Below are positions 9,969-18,837 of a DNA stretch of 63,837 nucleotides, piece after piece. The position numbers and the translations under genes were made by a program. The notes beneath the pieces are model-generated. The model was not told where the DNA came from and did not search any database. It was given only the letters and a program-made list of their open reading frames with translations. The DNA is from Candidatus Limosilactobacillus merdavium (GTDB taxonomy: Bacteria; Bacillota; Bacilli; Lactobacillales; Lactobacillaceae), in NCBI GenBank assembly GCA_018883805.1, contig JAHLFK010000058.1, positions 1-63,837 on the forward strand. Reading direction: 5' to 3'. Every line of letters starts with the position of its first letter. Position 1 is the first letter of the stretch.

Positions 9969-10097
9969 ATTTAGTCATCTCCCTTGAAATTTATTAACTA
10001 AAGTATAGTGAAGTGAAAACTCTTTTACAAGATATTTAGTACGGATTATAATGTAAGTGTTTATTTGTCATGGGTTAAATAGAAAGAAAGTGTTCTT

Positions 10098-11588
10098 GTG
10101 AATATTAGAACAATGCTACTAACCTTACCGGCCTACCAGTTAGCCCAGCTTGTACGGACCGGTCAAGTTACTAGTGAAGAGTTAGTTCAAGCGGCCCTAG
10201 ACCGAATCGAACAGCAAAATCCTAAACTAAATGCGGTGATTCATCTACGGTCAGCCGCAGCGCTTAAAGAAGCACGACAGCTTAAAGATAACGGTCAACC
10301 ATTTTTGGGAGTACCAATTCTCATTAAAGGTTTAGGTCAACAATTAGCTGGTGAACCAGATACCAACGGTAACAAGCTTTTTAAAAACAATATTGCTAAG
10401 GAAAGTAGCAATTTCGTTAAAGCCTTGCAGCAAGCGGGCTTTATTATCATTGGACAAACTAATTTCCCTGAATTCGGGTTTAAGAACGTTACCGACGATC
10501 AGCTCTTTGGTTCCGCGCGTAACCCTTGGGATAGCCAGTATACTCCTGGCGGTTCTTCAGGCGGGTCAGCTGCTGCGGTTGCTGATGGCTGGGTTCCATT
10601 AGCTGCTGGGAATGACGGTGGTGGCTCGATCCGTATTCCAGCTTCCTGGAATGGTTTAATTGGACTAAAGCCAACGCGTGGTCGAGTACCGACTGGGCCT
10701 GATAGCTGGCGTTCTTGGCAAGGGGCATCAATTAATTTTGCCCTTACCCGGACTGTAAAGGATACAGCAATGTTGCTTGATCAGTTACAGACCGTTCAGC
10801 AGTCTGCCGTCTTTCAAACACCACTTTATCGTCCTGGCTTTGTGGATGCTCTGCAAACACCACTTCCTAAAATGACAATTGGTTATACTACAAAGTCACC
10901 AGTAGGAACCCCAGTTAGTGATGAAGCAAAGCAAGCAGTTATGGACGCGGTGAAGTTCTTACGCCAGCAAGGATTTAAGGTTCAGAAAATGTATGATCCG
11001 GTGGATGGAATTAAGTTAATGCGGTCATACTACTTAATGAATGGTGCTGAAACTGCCGCAATGTTCCAGAATGTTCAAAAAGCGATGAATCGTCCAATTA
11101 CTCGTAATGATATGGAACTTTACACTTGGGCACTTTGGCAGATGGGGAAGAATATTAAAGCTGCTGATTACAGTCAAGCACTGAGTTCGTGGGATCAAGC
11201 TTCCGCACAGCACACCGCAATGCACGAATTTTACCCACTCTTCTTAACACCAACTACTGGTCAGCCAGCGCCACGGGTTAATGATCCGGATCGTGTAGAA
11301 TATATTGAACAAATAAAGCATATTAATGAATTGACTGCAGGTGAACAACGGCAGCTAATTTATGATCAATGCCTACCTGGATTAGCTCAGGCACCATTTA
11401 CCGAGCAAGCTAACATGACTGGTGAGCCAGCAATCTCACTCCCAACAGCAATGAGTTCACAAGGTACACCGATGGGAATCCAATTTATTGCGGCTAAGGG
11501 GAATGAAGCCCTTCTGTTGCAAATGGCAAAACTCTTTGAAGATCAGCGTCGCTTCAAGCTACTAAACCCGGTTCCTAATGTCGATTAG
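10098..11588 (+). CDS. Amidase (amidase-signature family)
   Basis: This 496-aa protein has the amidase-signature catalytic triad: Lys in PILIKGLGQQ, the cis-Ser in GGSSGGSAAAVADG, and the nucleophile Ser in the GNDGGGSIRIPA segment. Members hydrolyse carboxamides, including GatA-like and free amide substrates. No GatB or GatC neighbour is present, so this is a stand-alone amidase of unknown substrate. The GTG start at 10098 has a GAAAGAAAG stretch 7 bases upstream; an ATG five codons in is an alternative. A shared bidirectional terminator follows. Confidence 0.9.
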   Translation: MNIRTMLLTLPAYQLAQLVRTGQVTSEELVQAALDRIEQQNPKLNAVIHLRSAAALKEARQLKDNGQPFLGVPILIKGLGQQLAGEPDTNGNKLFKNNIAKESSNFVKALQQAGFIIIGQTNFPEFGFKNVTDDQLFGSARNPWDSQYTPGGSSGGSAAAVADGWVPLAAGNDGGGSIRIPASWNGLIGLKPTRGRVPTGPDSWRSWQGASINFALTRTVKDTAMLLDQLQTVQQSAVFQTPLYRPGFVDALQTPLPKMTIGYTTKSPVGTPVSDEAKQAVMDAVKFLRQQGFKVQKMYDPVDGIKLMRSYYLMNGAETAAMFQNVQKAMNRPITRNDMELYTWALWQMGKNIKAADYSQALSSWDQASAQHTAMHEFYPLFLTPTTGQPAPRVNDPDRVEYIEQIKHINELTAGEQRQLIYDQCLPGLAQAPFTEQANMTGEPAISLPTAMSSQGTPMGIQFIAAKGNEALLLQMAKLFEDQRRFKLLNPVPNVD

Positions 11589-11610
11589 TTGAATTTGAAT
11601 TTAAAATATT

Positions 11611-11650
11611 AAAAGGATGAGATCGAGTAGATTCCCGATCTCATCCTTTT
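11611..11650. terminator. Bidirectional terminator, amidase / APC permease
   Basis: A perfect 15-bp inverted repeat, AAAAGGATGAGATCG / CGATCTCATCCTTTT, with a 10-base loop lies between two convergent genes. Confidence 0.92.
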
Positions 11651-11659
11651 GATTTAATT

Positions 11660-12991
11660 TTACTTCAATCTCTTTTGATCCATCCGTTTTACGGCATAGA
11701 AGATTGGAAGACCAACGATTACGATACCGATGAAGAGAAGAACACCGGCAGGGTCATTGAAGACTTCACTGACTAATACGAAGATACCACCGGCAATTGC
11801 AATAATTGGAACGAGTGGGTAAAGGGGAGTACTAAATGGACGTGGCCCCTTGTTCTTCTTTCTCAAGATAAAGATACCGAAGAAAGCTAATAGGTAGAAG
11901 CAGTAAACAGTGAAGACACAAAGATCCGATAAGTGATCTGGGTCGAAGAAGAACATCATTACAGTAGCGAGAGCAACGATAAACAAGGTTGCGATCACTG
12001 GCGACTTACCCTTTGGAGTAACGTACGATAAGAAGCGTGAAAATGGTAAGTCACCGCGCCATGCCATTGCGTAAACAATCCGGGGGAAGGTAATCATTTT
12101 ACCGTTTAGGGTTCCCATCATCGAGATAATAATCCCGGCCGAGAGAAGCTTACCACCGATGGCACCAAAGGCCTTAGTTGCAAGGTAGGCAGTAGCGTTT
12201 TCGCCAAGACGGTGAATTAAGTTAACGGGGAGGAACTTAAGAATTCCAATAGTGATTAATGTGTAAATTACTAATACCGCTGTGATCCCTAAGATGATTG
12301 CTTTAGGGAGGAGCTTTTGTGGGTTCTTCATTTCACCACCAAGGTTAGCGATTAAGATCCAACCATCGTAACCGAATAAGGTAGCTAAAACGGCAACCCC
12401 GAAACCACCAGTAGCGTGTTGGACTTCAGTAACGGTTTGACCAAAGGCATGTTGGTTACCAAATAATAGTCCGAAGATAATGATTGCAGCGATTGGAATC
12501 ATCTTACCAGCAGTTGTGATGATAGCGAAGATCGCCCCAACCTTGTTTTCAAACAAATTCATGATTCCGATTGCCAAAACTGTGATAACGGCTAATGGAA
12601 TCCGCCAGGCGGCACTGAGGCCGAAGAAGTTTGCCATTAAAATACTCATGAAACCGGCAACCGATGCAATAATTGCTGGACCGTAAACGATCACCTGCAT
12701 CCATCCGGCAAGGAAGCCTAAAATTCGTCCATACAGGTTTTCAATGTAGACATATAAACCACCAGTGTAAGGCATCTGAGCACCAATTTCGGCAACTGTT
12801 AGTCCACCGGTTAAAGTAATAATCCCACCGAAAACCCATGCAGCAATGGCGAGGGTTGATGAGCCGGCACTATCCAAAACTGATCCTTGCTTAAAGAAGA
12901 TCCCTGAACCAATAATTGTCCCGACAACAATCGAGATTGCCGACCAAAAACCTAACGACCGTTTTAATTCTTCTGTTGGTTGATTATTCAT
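11660..12991 (-). CDS. APC-family amino-acid permease, probably serine/threonine-linked
   Basis: This 443-aa transporter has about 12 hydrophobic segments and the APC hallmark VVGTIIGSGIFF in TM1, with GYDGW in the central region; it resembles LAT/SteT-type amino-acid exchangers. The ATG at 12991 is preferred because GGAGG lies 7 bases upstream, while the ATG two codons earlier is too close. Its leader encodes a 21-aa peptide with seven serine codons, an overlapping hairpin, and a strong terminator ending about 30 bases before the gene. This suggests expression is induced when charged seryl-tRNA is scarce. From that I infer serine (perhaps also threonine) as a substrate; the protein sequence alone does not prove it. 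Confidence 0.88.
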   Translation of the reverse strand: MNNQPTEELKRSLGFWSAISIVVGTIIGSGIFFKQGSVLDSAGSSTLAIAAWVFGGIITLTGGLTVAEIGAQMPYTGGLYVYIENLYGRILGFLAGWMQVIVYGPAIIASVAGFMSILMANFFGLSAAWRIPLAVITVLAIGIMNLFENKVGAIFAIITTAGKMIPIAAIIIFGLLFGNQHAFGQTVTEVQHATGGFGVAVLATLFGYDGWILIANLGGEMKNPQKLLPKAIILGITAVLVIYTLITIGILKFLPVNLIHRLGENATAYLATKAFGAIGGKLLSAGIIISMMGTLNGKMITFPRIVYAMAWRGDLPFSRFLSYVTPKGKSPVIATLFIVALATVMMFFFDPDHLSDLCVFTVYCFYLLAFFGIFILRKKNKGPRPFSTPLYPLVPIIAIAGGIFVLVSEVFNDPAGVLLFIGIVIVGLPIFYAVKRMDQKRLK

Positions 12992-13020
12992 CGCCATTCC
13001 TCCAATTCAAATTAGGCATA

Positions 13021-13081
13021 ATAAAAACCGGGTTCACTGTTAATCATCTGGAAGGTGCCAAATGATTAAGTGAACCCGGTT
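13021..13081 (-). terminator. Attenuator terminator in the APC permease leader
   Basis: On the minus strand AACCGGGTTCACT pairs perfectly with AGTGAACCCGGTT, extended by TAATCAT/ATGATTA, and is followed by TTTTTAT. It lies between the leader peptide and the permease ribosome-binding site. Upstream segments AGTGTACC (13102-13109) and CGGTT (13090-13094) can pair with its 5' arm region (GGTTCACT and AACCG) to form an antiterminator. Confidence 0.8.
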
Positions 13082-13116
13082 ACGTATTAAACCGTTCTAT
13101 AGGTACACTAAAATCA

Positions 13117-13145
13117 CTCAGCCTCGGATAGAGCTAGAGGCTGAG
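13117..13145 (-). promoter_or_regulatory. Leader-peptide (pause/1:2) hairpin of the serine attenuator
   Basis: CTCAGCCTC and GAGGCTGAG form a perfect 9-bp stem that includes the last serine codons and the stop of the leader peptide. A ribosome stalled on the serine run would keep this hairpin from forming. Confidence 0.65.
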
Positions 13146-13183
13146 GAGGAAGATTGTTGCAATTGGTTATTGAATACTAACAT
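13118..13183 (-). CDS. Serine-rich leader peptide, 21 aa
   Basis: This short frame, absent from the ORF track, encodes MLVFNNQLQQ followed by SSSSASSSIRG. AAAGGAG lies 7 bases before its ATG, and a -35/-10 pair (TTGCCA-17-TATTCT) sits upstream. Seven of eight consecutive codons are serine, using TCT, TCC, TCA and AGC. Its role would be regulatory: ribosome stalling at the Ser codons senses seryl-tRNA charging and controls the downstream terminator. The peptide itself probably has no other function. The class is modelled on the classical leader-peptide attenuators of amino-acid operons. Confidence 0.75.
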   Translation of the reverse strand: MLVFNNQLQQSSSSASSSIRG

Positions 13184-13217
13184 TGATCTTTCTCCTTTCG
13201 TGTACTTGATTTTTCTT

Positions 13218-13246
13218 AGAATACCATTAGAAATCTAATTTGGCAA
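13218..13246 (-). promoter_or_regulatory. Promoter of the APC permease leader
   Basis: On the minus strand TTGCCA and TATTCT are spaced by 17 bases, and transcription would start about 25-30 bases before the leader-peptide ATG. Confidence 0.65.
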
Positions 13247-13261
13247 CCCCTTTTATTAAAA

Positions 13262-13290
13262 AATCCTTGGCTTTTATTTTGCCAAGGATT
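13262..13290. terminator. Hairpin between ATPase gene and APC leader
   Basis: AATCCTTGGC and GCCAAGGATT form a perfect 10-bp stem with an AT-rich loop. It probably ends read-through from the P-type ATPase gene (-). An imperfect stem AATCAACC/GGTTGATT with inner GAGCCT/AGGCTC at 13332-13381 lies closer to that gene. Confidence 0.55.
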
Positions 13291-13387
13291 ATAAGGCTTA
13301 ATGTTATATTGCAACATTGCCTAATCGCGGAAATCAACCAGAGCCTTAGACTATCCATTCAGGCTCTCAAGAAGGTTGATTCCCAGC

Positions 13388-16054
13388 TTAGTTATTCTTT
13401 ATTCTAAAGCAAATCCACTTATCTCCTTCAGTGAAAATCATAATCAAGCAGGAGAAGAGAACCACTGCACCCCATTCAGCAAGGCTAATTCCAGTAACGT
13501 GGAATGCAGTTTGCATGAACGGTACGTAAGTTAAGATTAACTGAAAGATAATCATTAACCCAATGACACCCCAAGCGTTCTTGTTGATGTCGTTTAGTTG
13601 AGTCAATCCATACTGTTCAGTCCGGATACTAAAGAAGTAGAAGACCTTACTAATAACAATTGTGTTGACCATCATTGTTGTGGCACTAATTTCACTTGCA
13701 CCGGCGTGGATAAACCATTCGTAACCAATTAGGGCAAAGATTGCCATTAATGCGGAAACGTAGCCCATTTGGAAAAGGTCGTGGCGATTCATCAATCGTT
13801 GAGTCATTGGACGTGGAGAACGTTCCATAATGCCGTCTTCTGCCTTTTCAAAGACAAAGGCGAATTGGATTGTGATCGCAGCGATTAAGTTAATCCACAG
13901 CAACTGGGCAGGTTGAAGGGGTACTTGTTGCCCAGTCAAAACTGAGAAGGCAACTACTAGTCCTTCAGCAAAGGAGGTTGGTAGGAGGAAGAGGATACTC
14001 TTCTTGATGTTATCGTAAATCCGCCGACCTTCTTTAATTACCGCTGCCATAGTAGCAAAGTTATCATCACCAAGGATCATATCAGCAGCGTCTTTAGCCA
14101 CGTCAGTACCCTTGATTCCCATTGCAACACCAATGTCAGCCTTCTTTAGTGCTGGAGCATCGTTAACCCCATCACCAACCATTGCAGTGACTTGTTGCTG
14201 GTTTTGTAAAGCTTCCACAATTTCTAACTTGTTTTGTGGAGTAGTTCTGGCGAAGACCTGGTTATTAACTGCAGCAGCTTCTCGTTCCTTAGCTGAGAGT
14301 TTATCCCATTCAGCACCAGTGATTGCGTTGATTGGACCATTAGTTAATCCTAATTGTTTACCAATTGCCCGAGCTGTTTGTGGGTCGTCACCAGTAATCA
14401 TCTTAACGTGAACACCAGCAGTATTCATCTTCTTCAAAGCAACGATTACTTCTTCTCGTGGTGCATCAAGCAAGGCCGCTAAACCAAGAAGTTTAATTCC
14501 CTGGTAAAGTTGGTCATGTTCAACTTCTTGTAGATCTTGACCAGCTGGTACTGGTTGATAACCAACAGCGATTACCCGTTTACCCTCACTTGACCAATCG
14601 TTAACCTGTTTTTCCCACTTTGCAGTATCAAAGCTTGGGTCTTCCTTAGCGGCCATTTCAAATAACTTATCAGGAGAACCCTTAATGAAAATCACTTTTT
14701 CATGAGTTTCTTGATTTTCAGTTAATTCAGCAATGTACCGATAGTCAGAATCGAAAGGTAAGAGGTCGATCCCAGTGAACCTAGATGAGTAATCAGGACC
14801 ATATGCCTTGTGATAAAGCGTTAAGAAGGCACCATCAGTTGGTTCACCGTTAATGTGCCAAGCACCATTGTTTTCGCTTAAAACTGTATCGTTAGCTTGG
14901 TAACCAGCTTCCACGAAGAGTTGCAATTGCTTGTCCATCGTTGCCTTTTTACCATTGAGTTCAATTTCACCGTTTGGGGCATAACCGGTTCCGGAAACTT
15001 GGTAATGTTGATCACCAACCCAGAGTTCAGTCGCGGTCATTTCGTTTTTCGTTAATGTCCCGGTCTTATCAGTGGCAATTACGTCAACAGAACCAAGAGT
15101 TTCTACGGCTGGCATTGACTTGATAATTGTCTTGTACCGCTTAGCCATCTTGCTAATACCGAATGCAAGGATTACTGAGGTGATTGCAGGTAAACCTTCT
15201 GGAATCGCACCAACCAGCATCGCAACAACGGCTAAGGCTAATGCAGGCAGTGAGTAGATCTTTAAGATGAAACCAACGATGAAGACGATGATTGATGTGG
15301 TAATGGTAATGTATGAAACGACAGTACCAACATGATCAATTTCCCGTGTTAGTGGGGTCTTCTTTGGCTTGATGTGGGCAACTTCTTGAGAAATCTTACC
15401 AATTTCGGTTTGTTCAGCCGTTGCAACAACTACTCCCAGTCCACTACCACTAGTAACAGAAGTAGAAGCATAAGCCATATTAACCCGGTCGGCTAACGGA
15501 ACATCGTCATCGCTTAATGCTTCGCTAGTTTTGATTACGGAGTTAGTTTCACCAGTTAAGGCAGATTCTTCGATCCGTAAATTATCAGCGGAAACGATTC
15601 GTAAGTCGGCAGGAACGTTGTCACCAGCTTCAAGGAAGACAACATCACCGACAACGAGGTCAGCTGCATCAATGTCTTGCCGCTTCCCATCACGGTAAAC
15701 AGTGGCCTGGTTAGCCATCATTTCCTTGATCTTAGCGAGGGCATTAGCAGCACTTGTTTCCTGGAAGTACCCGATTAAAGAGTTCAGGACAACAACAGCA
15801 CCAATAACAATCGCATCCGTATAGTGACCGATAATAATTGTCAATAACGTAGCAACCAACAAGATGTAGATCACAATGTTATTGAATTGCCGAAGGAAGA
15901 TTTTCCACTTAGGAGTTGGCTTTGCCTCAAGAACATTGCGACCATTTTCAGCTAATTTTTGTTTAACTGTCGCACTACTAAGTCCTTGAGTAAAGTCAGT
16001 CAAGTTGAATTCTTGCTTCAGTTCATCAGTAGTTAATTGATATTTTTCTTTCAT
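13388..16054 (-). CDS. Type II (P-type) cation-transporting ATPase
   Basis: This 888-aa pump carries the actuator motif TGE (ALTGETNS), the PEGLP motif of M4, the phosphorylation site DKTGTLT, a nucleotide-binding KGSPDK, and the hinge GDGVNDAPALKKADIG, with ten likely membrane segments. The PEGLP motif places it with Ca/Na/K-type ATPases. The M6 segment reads WINLIAAITIQF and lacks the Asp of the NxxxD motif of SERCA/PMR1 calcium pumps, so calcium is uncertain. The start at 16054 has GAGGAGC just upstream. The leader before it is structured. Confidence 0.88.
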   Translation of the reverse strand: MKEKYQLTTDELKQEFNLTDFTQGLSSATVKQKLAENGRNVLEAKPTPKWKIFLRQFNNIVIYILLVATLLTIIIGHYTDAIVIGAVVVLNSLIGYFQETSAANALAKIKEMMANQATVYRDGKRQDIDAADLVVGDVVFLEAGDNVPADLRIVSADNLRIEESALTGETNSVIKTSEALSDDDVPLADRVNMAYASTSVTSGSGLGVVVATAEQTEIGKISQEVAHIKPKKTPLTREIDHVGTVVSYITITTSIIVFIVGFILKIYSLPALALAVVAMLVGAIPEGLPAITSVILAFGISKMAKRYKTIIKSMPAVETLGSVDVIATDKTGTLTKNEMTATELWVGDQHYQVSGTGYAPNGEIELNGKKATMDKQLQLFVEAGYQANDTVLSENNGAWHINGEPTDGAFLTLYHKAYGPDYSSRFTGIDLLPFDSDYRYIAELTENQETHEKVIFIKGSPDKLFEMAAKEDPSFDTAKWEKQVNDWSSEGKRVIAVGYQPVPAGQDLQEVEHDQLYQGIKLLGLAALLDAPREEVIVALKKMNTAGVHVKMITGDDPQTARAIGKQLGLTNGPINAITGAEWDKLSAKEREAAAVNNQVFARTTPQNKLEIVEALQNQQQVTAMVGDGVNDAPALKKADIGVAMGIKGTDVAKDAADMILGDDNFATMAAVIKEGRRIYDNIKKSILFLLPTSFAEGLVVAFSVLTGQQVPLQPAQLLWINLIAAITIQFAFVFEKAEDGIMERSPRPMTQRLMNRHDLFQMGYVSALMAIFALIGYEWFIHAGASEISATTMMVNTIVISKVFYFFSIRTEQYGLTQLNDINKNAWGVIGLMIIFQLILTYVPFMQTAFHVTGISLAEWGAVVLFSCLIMIFTEGDKWICFRIKNN

Positions 16055-16077
16055 TTTGCTCCTCATAATATTTCTGG

Positions 16078-16133
16078 TCAGGTTAACTTTCCCTAGATCC
16101 CGCCCTAGAGAATATTCATTGAATCAGGTTAAC
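16078..16133 (-). promoter_or_regulatory. Structured leader or operator before the P-type ATPase
   Basis: Two copies of GTTAACCTGA (minus strand) lie 46 bases apart and flank the near-palindrome CTAGGGCGGGATCTAG. Since GGTTAAC can pair with GTTAACC, the repeats could form the base of a long RNA hairpin, or they could be tandem protein-binding sites. I compared it by eye with the manganese (yybP-ykoY) riboswitch and it does not fit. Confidence 0.4.
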
Positions 16134-16240
16134 CCAACTGTGCGTCTAACTTTTTGTAAGAATATCGTACCACAAAAAAGCGCTTGATTAGGCAGTATTA
16201 AGCGATTCTTATAATTAGATTCACAGTTTTTACACAATTT

Positions 16241-16285
16241 AAAAAAGAAACTGAGAAGCAGTCATTTTCTGGCTGTTTCTCAGTT
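16241..16285 (-). terminator. Terminator of the second APC permease
   Basis: AAACTGAGAAACAG / CTGCTTCTCAGTTT (minus strand, one G-U pair), followed by TTTTTT on the minus strand. Confidence 0.85.
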
Positions 16286-16291
16286 TAATAA

Positions 16292-17683
16292 TTATTCTTG
16301 AGCATTCAATTTACTGTGCCGGTATCCATATGTGAAGTAGATGATTAGGCCGATTAAGAACCAAATTCCAGCACCAACGTATGTTTCGAGTTTTAATTGA
16401 GTCATCATTGCCAAACAGAGAAGTCCTGACAGAATCGGAATGTATGGGTAAAGGGGAACCTTGAAGCCACCCCGGTTACCAATATCTTTCCGGCGACGTA
16501 ATGGGATAATCCCAAATGAAACTAATGTGAAGGCAAACAAAGTACCAATGTTAACTAAGCTGGTCAGTTGATCCAATGAAACCAGACCACCCATGGCAGC
16601 GATAATTACTGCAACTACCCATAAGGCAACTTGTGGAGAGTGACTCTTCTTGTCAAGCTTACCTAAGAAGGCAGGTAACAATCCGTCACGACCAATCGCA
16701 TAAATCAAACGTGAACTGGAGTAGATCATGGCAACCATCATGGTGAACATTCCGACTAAGGCACCAATTGATAACAGTTCTGCTAACCAGTTTTGGTGAA
16801 CAAGTTGTAATGCGTAAGAAACTGGGTTAGCAACATCCAACTTGGTGTACTTTACCATCCCCGTAAGGACAATCGCAACACCCATGTACAAAACGGCAAC
16901 GATTCCTAAAGTACCGATGATTCCTAGTGGCATATTCTTCTTTGGATTCTTAACTTCAGCGGCTGAACTGGAAACACAGTCGAAACCTAAGTAAGCAAAG
17001 AAACCGGTAGTTGCCCCATGAATAACCCCACTCATATGGTAAGGCAAGAATGGATGATAGTTCTTTGGCTTGATGAAGAATAGCCCAGCAACGATAAAGA
17101 TAATAATGATTGCAACTTTAATGACAACGGCAATATTGTTAACCCGCACTGATGATTGCATCCCGTGAGCTAGCATTATCGTGATTAAAAGGACAATGAT
17201 AACCGCAACAATATTGATGTAAGTCCTATGAGCAGGATCAAATGGTCCTGACAAGGCATGCGGAATCTTTAGCCCAAAACTTTCAATAAATGAATTAAAG
17301 TAGGCTGCCCACCCCGTTGAAACCGATGCGACGGCTAACATATATTCAAGGATTAGCGCCCAACCAAGGAGCCAACCAAAGAATTCGCCGAACACCACGT
17401 TACCATATGAATAAGCACTACCGGCAACAGGTAATGCAGAAGCAAATTCAGCATAACACATTGCGGCAAATGCACAGACAATCGCAGATAGTAAGAAGGA
17501 GAGGGACACCCCTGGTCCAGCTTGCTTTGCTGCGATGGTACCTGGAAGAATGAAGATCCCGGTACCAATAACGGTTCCGATTCCGATAGCCATTAGATCG
17601 CGAGCATTCATCGTCTTAACGAAAAGCTTATCAGCTCCTAGATAACGATCGAGACTTTCTTTTCGGAAAATGTTTAAGCCCAT
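16292..17683 (-). CDS. APC-family amino-acid permease (CAT-type)
   Basis: This 463-aa transporter has about 12 membrane segments, the TM1 motif GIGTVIGTGIFILPG, YAEFASALPVAGSAYSY in TM3, and FFAYLGFD in the centre. These features match the cationic-amino-acid-transporter/YfnA branch of the APC superfamily. The substrate cannot be fixed from sequence. The ATG has AAGGTGGG about 8 bases upstream. It is monocistronic: a promoter lies upstream and a strong terminator follows. It is only distantly related to the other APC permease in the window. Confidence 0.88.
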   Translation of the reverse strand: MGLNIFRKESLDRYLGADKLFVKTMNARDLMAIGIGTVIGTGIFILPGTIAAKQAGPGVSLSFLLSAIVCAFAAMCYAEFASALPVAGSAYSYGNVVFGEFFGWLLGWALILEYMLAVASVSTGWAAYFNSFIESFGLKIPHALSGPFDPAHRTYINIVAVIIVLLITIMLAHGMQSSVRVNNIAVVIKVAIIIIFIVAGLFFIKPKNYHPFLPYHMSGVIHGATTGFFAYLGFDCVSSSAAEVKNPKKNMPLGIIGTLGIVAVLYMGVAIVLTGMVKYTKLDVANPVSYALQLVHQNWLAELLSIGALVGMFTMMVAMIYSSSRLIYAIGRDGLLPAFLGKLDKKSHSPQVALWVVAVIIAAMGGLVSLDQLTSLVNIGTLFAFTLVSFGIIPLRRRKDIGNRGGFKVPLYPYIPILSGLLCLAMMTQLKLETYVGAGIWFLIGLIIYFTYGYRHSKLNAQE

Positions 17684-17713
17684 CTTTAACCCACCTTTGC
17701 TATAATAAATTTA

Positions 17714-17734
17714 GCGGCAGGGGCTCCCTGTCGC
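17714..17734 (-). promoter_or_regulatory. GC-rich hairpin in the 5' UTR of the CAT-type permease
   Basis: GCGACAGGG and CCCTGCCGC form an imperfect stem in an AT-rich leader, without a T-run. It may stabilise the mRNA or bind a regulator. Confidence 0.35.
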
Positions 17735-17745
17735 GTATACTAAAT

Positions 17746-17775
17746 ATAATACATTTAACTAATATTAAAAGTCAA
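17746..17775 (-). promoter_or_regulatory. Promoter of the CAT-type permease
   Basis: TTGACT and TATTAT on the minus strand are spaced by 18 bases, about 65 bases before the gene. Confidence 0.6.
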
Positions 17776-17814
17776 TTAGAAAATTAAAATATTTTTAAGA
17801 GGAGCTAACTAATC

Positions 17815-18228
17815 ATGACAATTGAAGTGACAAGTGGTGCAGTTGTTTACCGAAAGAACAATGGTGAAATTGAATATTTATTATTGGAAAGTCAAAATAA
17901 GGGACACTTCTGGGGCTTCCCTAAAGGACATGTTGAAGGCAACGAAACATTAGAAGAAACTGCCATCCGGGAAATTCGAGAAGAAACCCAATTAGTATTG
18001 CCAATCGATACTAGTTTCCATGTTTACACAGAATACGACTTGCCAAATGGTAACCGCAAGCAAATGACCTTGTACACAGCTGATCTGACTCAAAACGAAG
18101 ATATCCACTTACAAGCAGAAGAAATTAAAAACTGCGGCTGGTTTAACTACAAGGATGCTCGTGAACGACTGACTTACGATAATTTGAAAGAGTTGCTCGA
18201 CCAAGTTAACGATCACCTAACTAAGTAA
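17815..18228 (+). CDS. Nudix hydrolase (diadenosine tetraphosphatase type)
   Basis: This 137-aa protein has a complete Nudix box (GHVEGNETLEETAIREIREE). The GFPKGHVE context and length fit asymmetric bis(5'-nucleosyl)-tetraphosphate hydrolases, which cleave Ap4A. GAGGAG lies about 11 bases before the ATG. Its stop overlaps the next start by one base, so it is cotranscribed and coupled with the guanylate-kinase-like gene. Confidence 0.88.
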   Translation: MTIEVTSGAVVYRKNNGEIEYLLLESQNKGHFWGFPKGHVEGNETLEETAIREIREETQLVLPIDTSFHVYTEYDLPNGNRKQMTLYTADLTQNEDIHLQAEEIKNCGWFNYKDARERLTYDNLKELLDQVNDHLTK

Positions 18229-18797
18229 TGAAAAAGGGAAGAGTTTTCGTAATTGCGGGTGCTGCAGGTTCAGGTAAAACAACAGTTGCTAAGTTCCTGC
18301 ACGAGCACTATCAAATGGAAAGAGTAATTACCCATACGACCCGCCCTGCACGACCAAATGAACAAGATGGGGTTGATTACCATTTTGAAACTCCTGATTC
18401 AATGGCTAAGCTTCATCTCCTAGAATCAGTTGAATATGATCACCACCTTTATGGTTCCTCATTGGAGAGCCTTGAAGAAGGTTGGCAAACGGGCCACGAT
18501 GATGTAATTGTCCTTGATACAAAAGGTGCAGCAACGTACCACCAGAAACTAGGTGATCAGGCAGTGATCATTTTCTTAACTGTCAGCCATATTGGAGCAT
18601 TAGCTAAGCGGATGGTTAAACGTGGCGATCGATTACAAGCGATCAAGTCACGATTGAAGAGCCCCGAATATCATCGGGATCTTCATCTGCCTGCTGAATT
18701 AGATGGAATTGCTAATGTAGTCGTTAATGATTCATGGATGAAAACAAAGAAGGCACTAGAACAGATCGTAAGACAAACTGGTTTAGAAAAAGGCTAG
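18228..18797 (+). CDS. Guanylate kinase-like P-loop protein
   Basis: This 189-aa protein has Walker A GAAGSGKTT and the GMP-binding motif TTRPARPNEQDGVDYHF, as in guanylate kinases. The C-terminal half is less canonical than Gmk, so it may be a secondary paralogue acting on nucleoside monophosphates. The TAATG overlap with the Nudix gene indicates an operon concerned with nucleotide clean-up. Confidence 0.8.
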   Translation: MKKGRVFVIAGAAGSGKTTVAKFLHEHYQMERVITHTTRPARPNEQDGVDYHFETPDSMAKLHLLESVEYDHHLYGSSLESLEEGWQTGHDDVIVLDTKGAATYHQKLGDQAVIIFLTVSHIGALAKRMVKRGDRLQAIKSRLKSPEYHRDLHLPAELDGIANVVVNDSWMKTKKALEQIVRQTGLEKG

Positions 18798-18837
18798 ATT
18801 GTGGTAAAATAATGGCTTCATTGGGGAGGTGGCATTG

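Noticed and set aside
9793-9978. 61-aa minus-strand ORF starting MTKFGLG at the permease start
   Set aside because: It is another frame of the permease; the TTG-started permease frame carries all the family motifs.
13040-13065. TGGCACC on the minus strand in the attenuator loop, similar to the T-box core (TGGNACC)
   Set aside because: It lies in the terminator loop, not in an antiterminator arm, the following CGCG is missing, and no specifier-loop stem I is seen. A translated serine-rich peptide explains the leader better.
16078-16133. Manganese (yybP-ykoY) riboswitch before the P-type ATPase
   Set aside because: The conserved GGGGAGUA and loop motifs are not present; only direct repeats and a short palindrome are seen.
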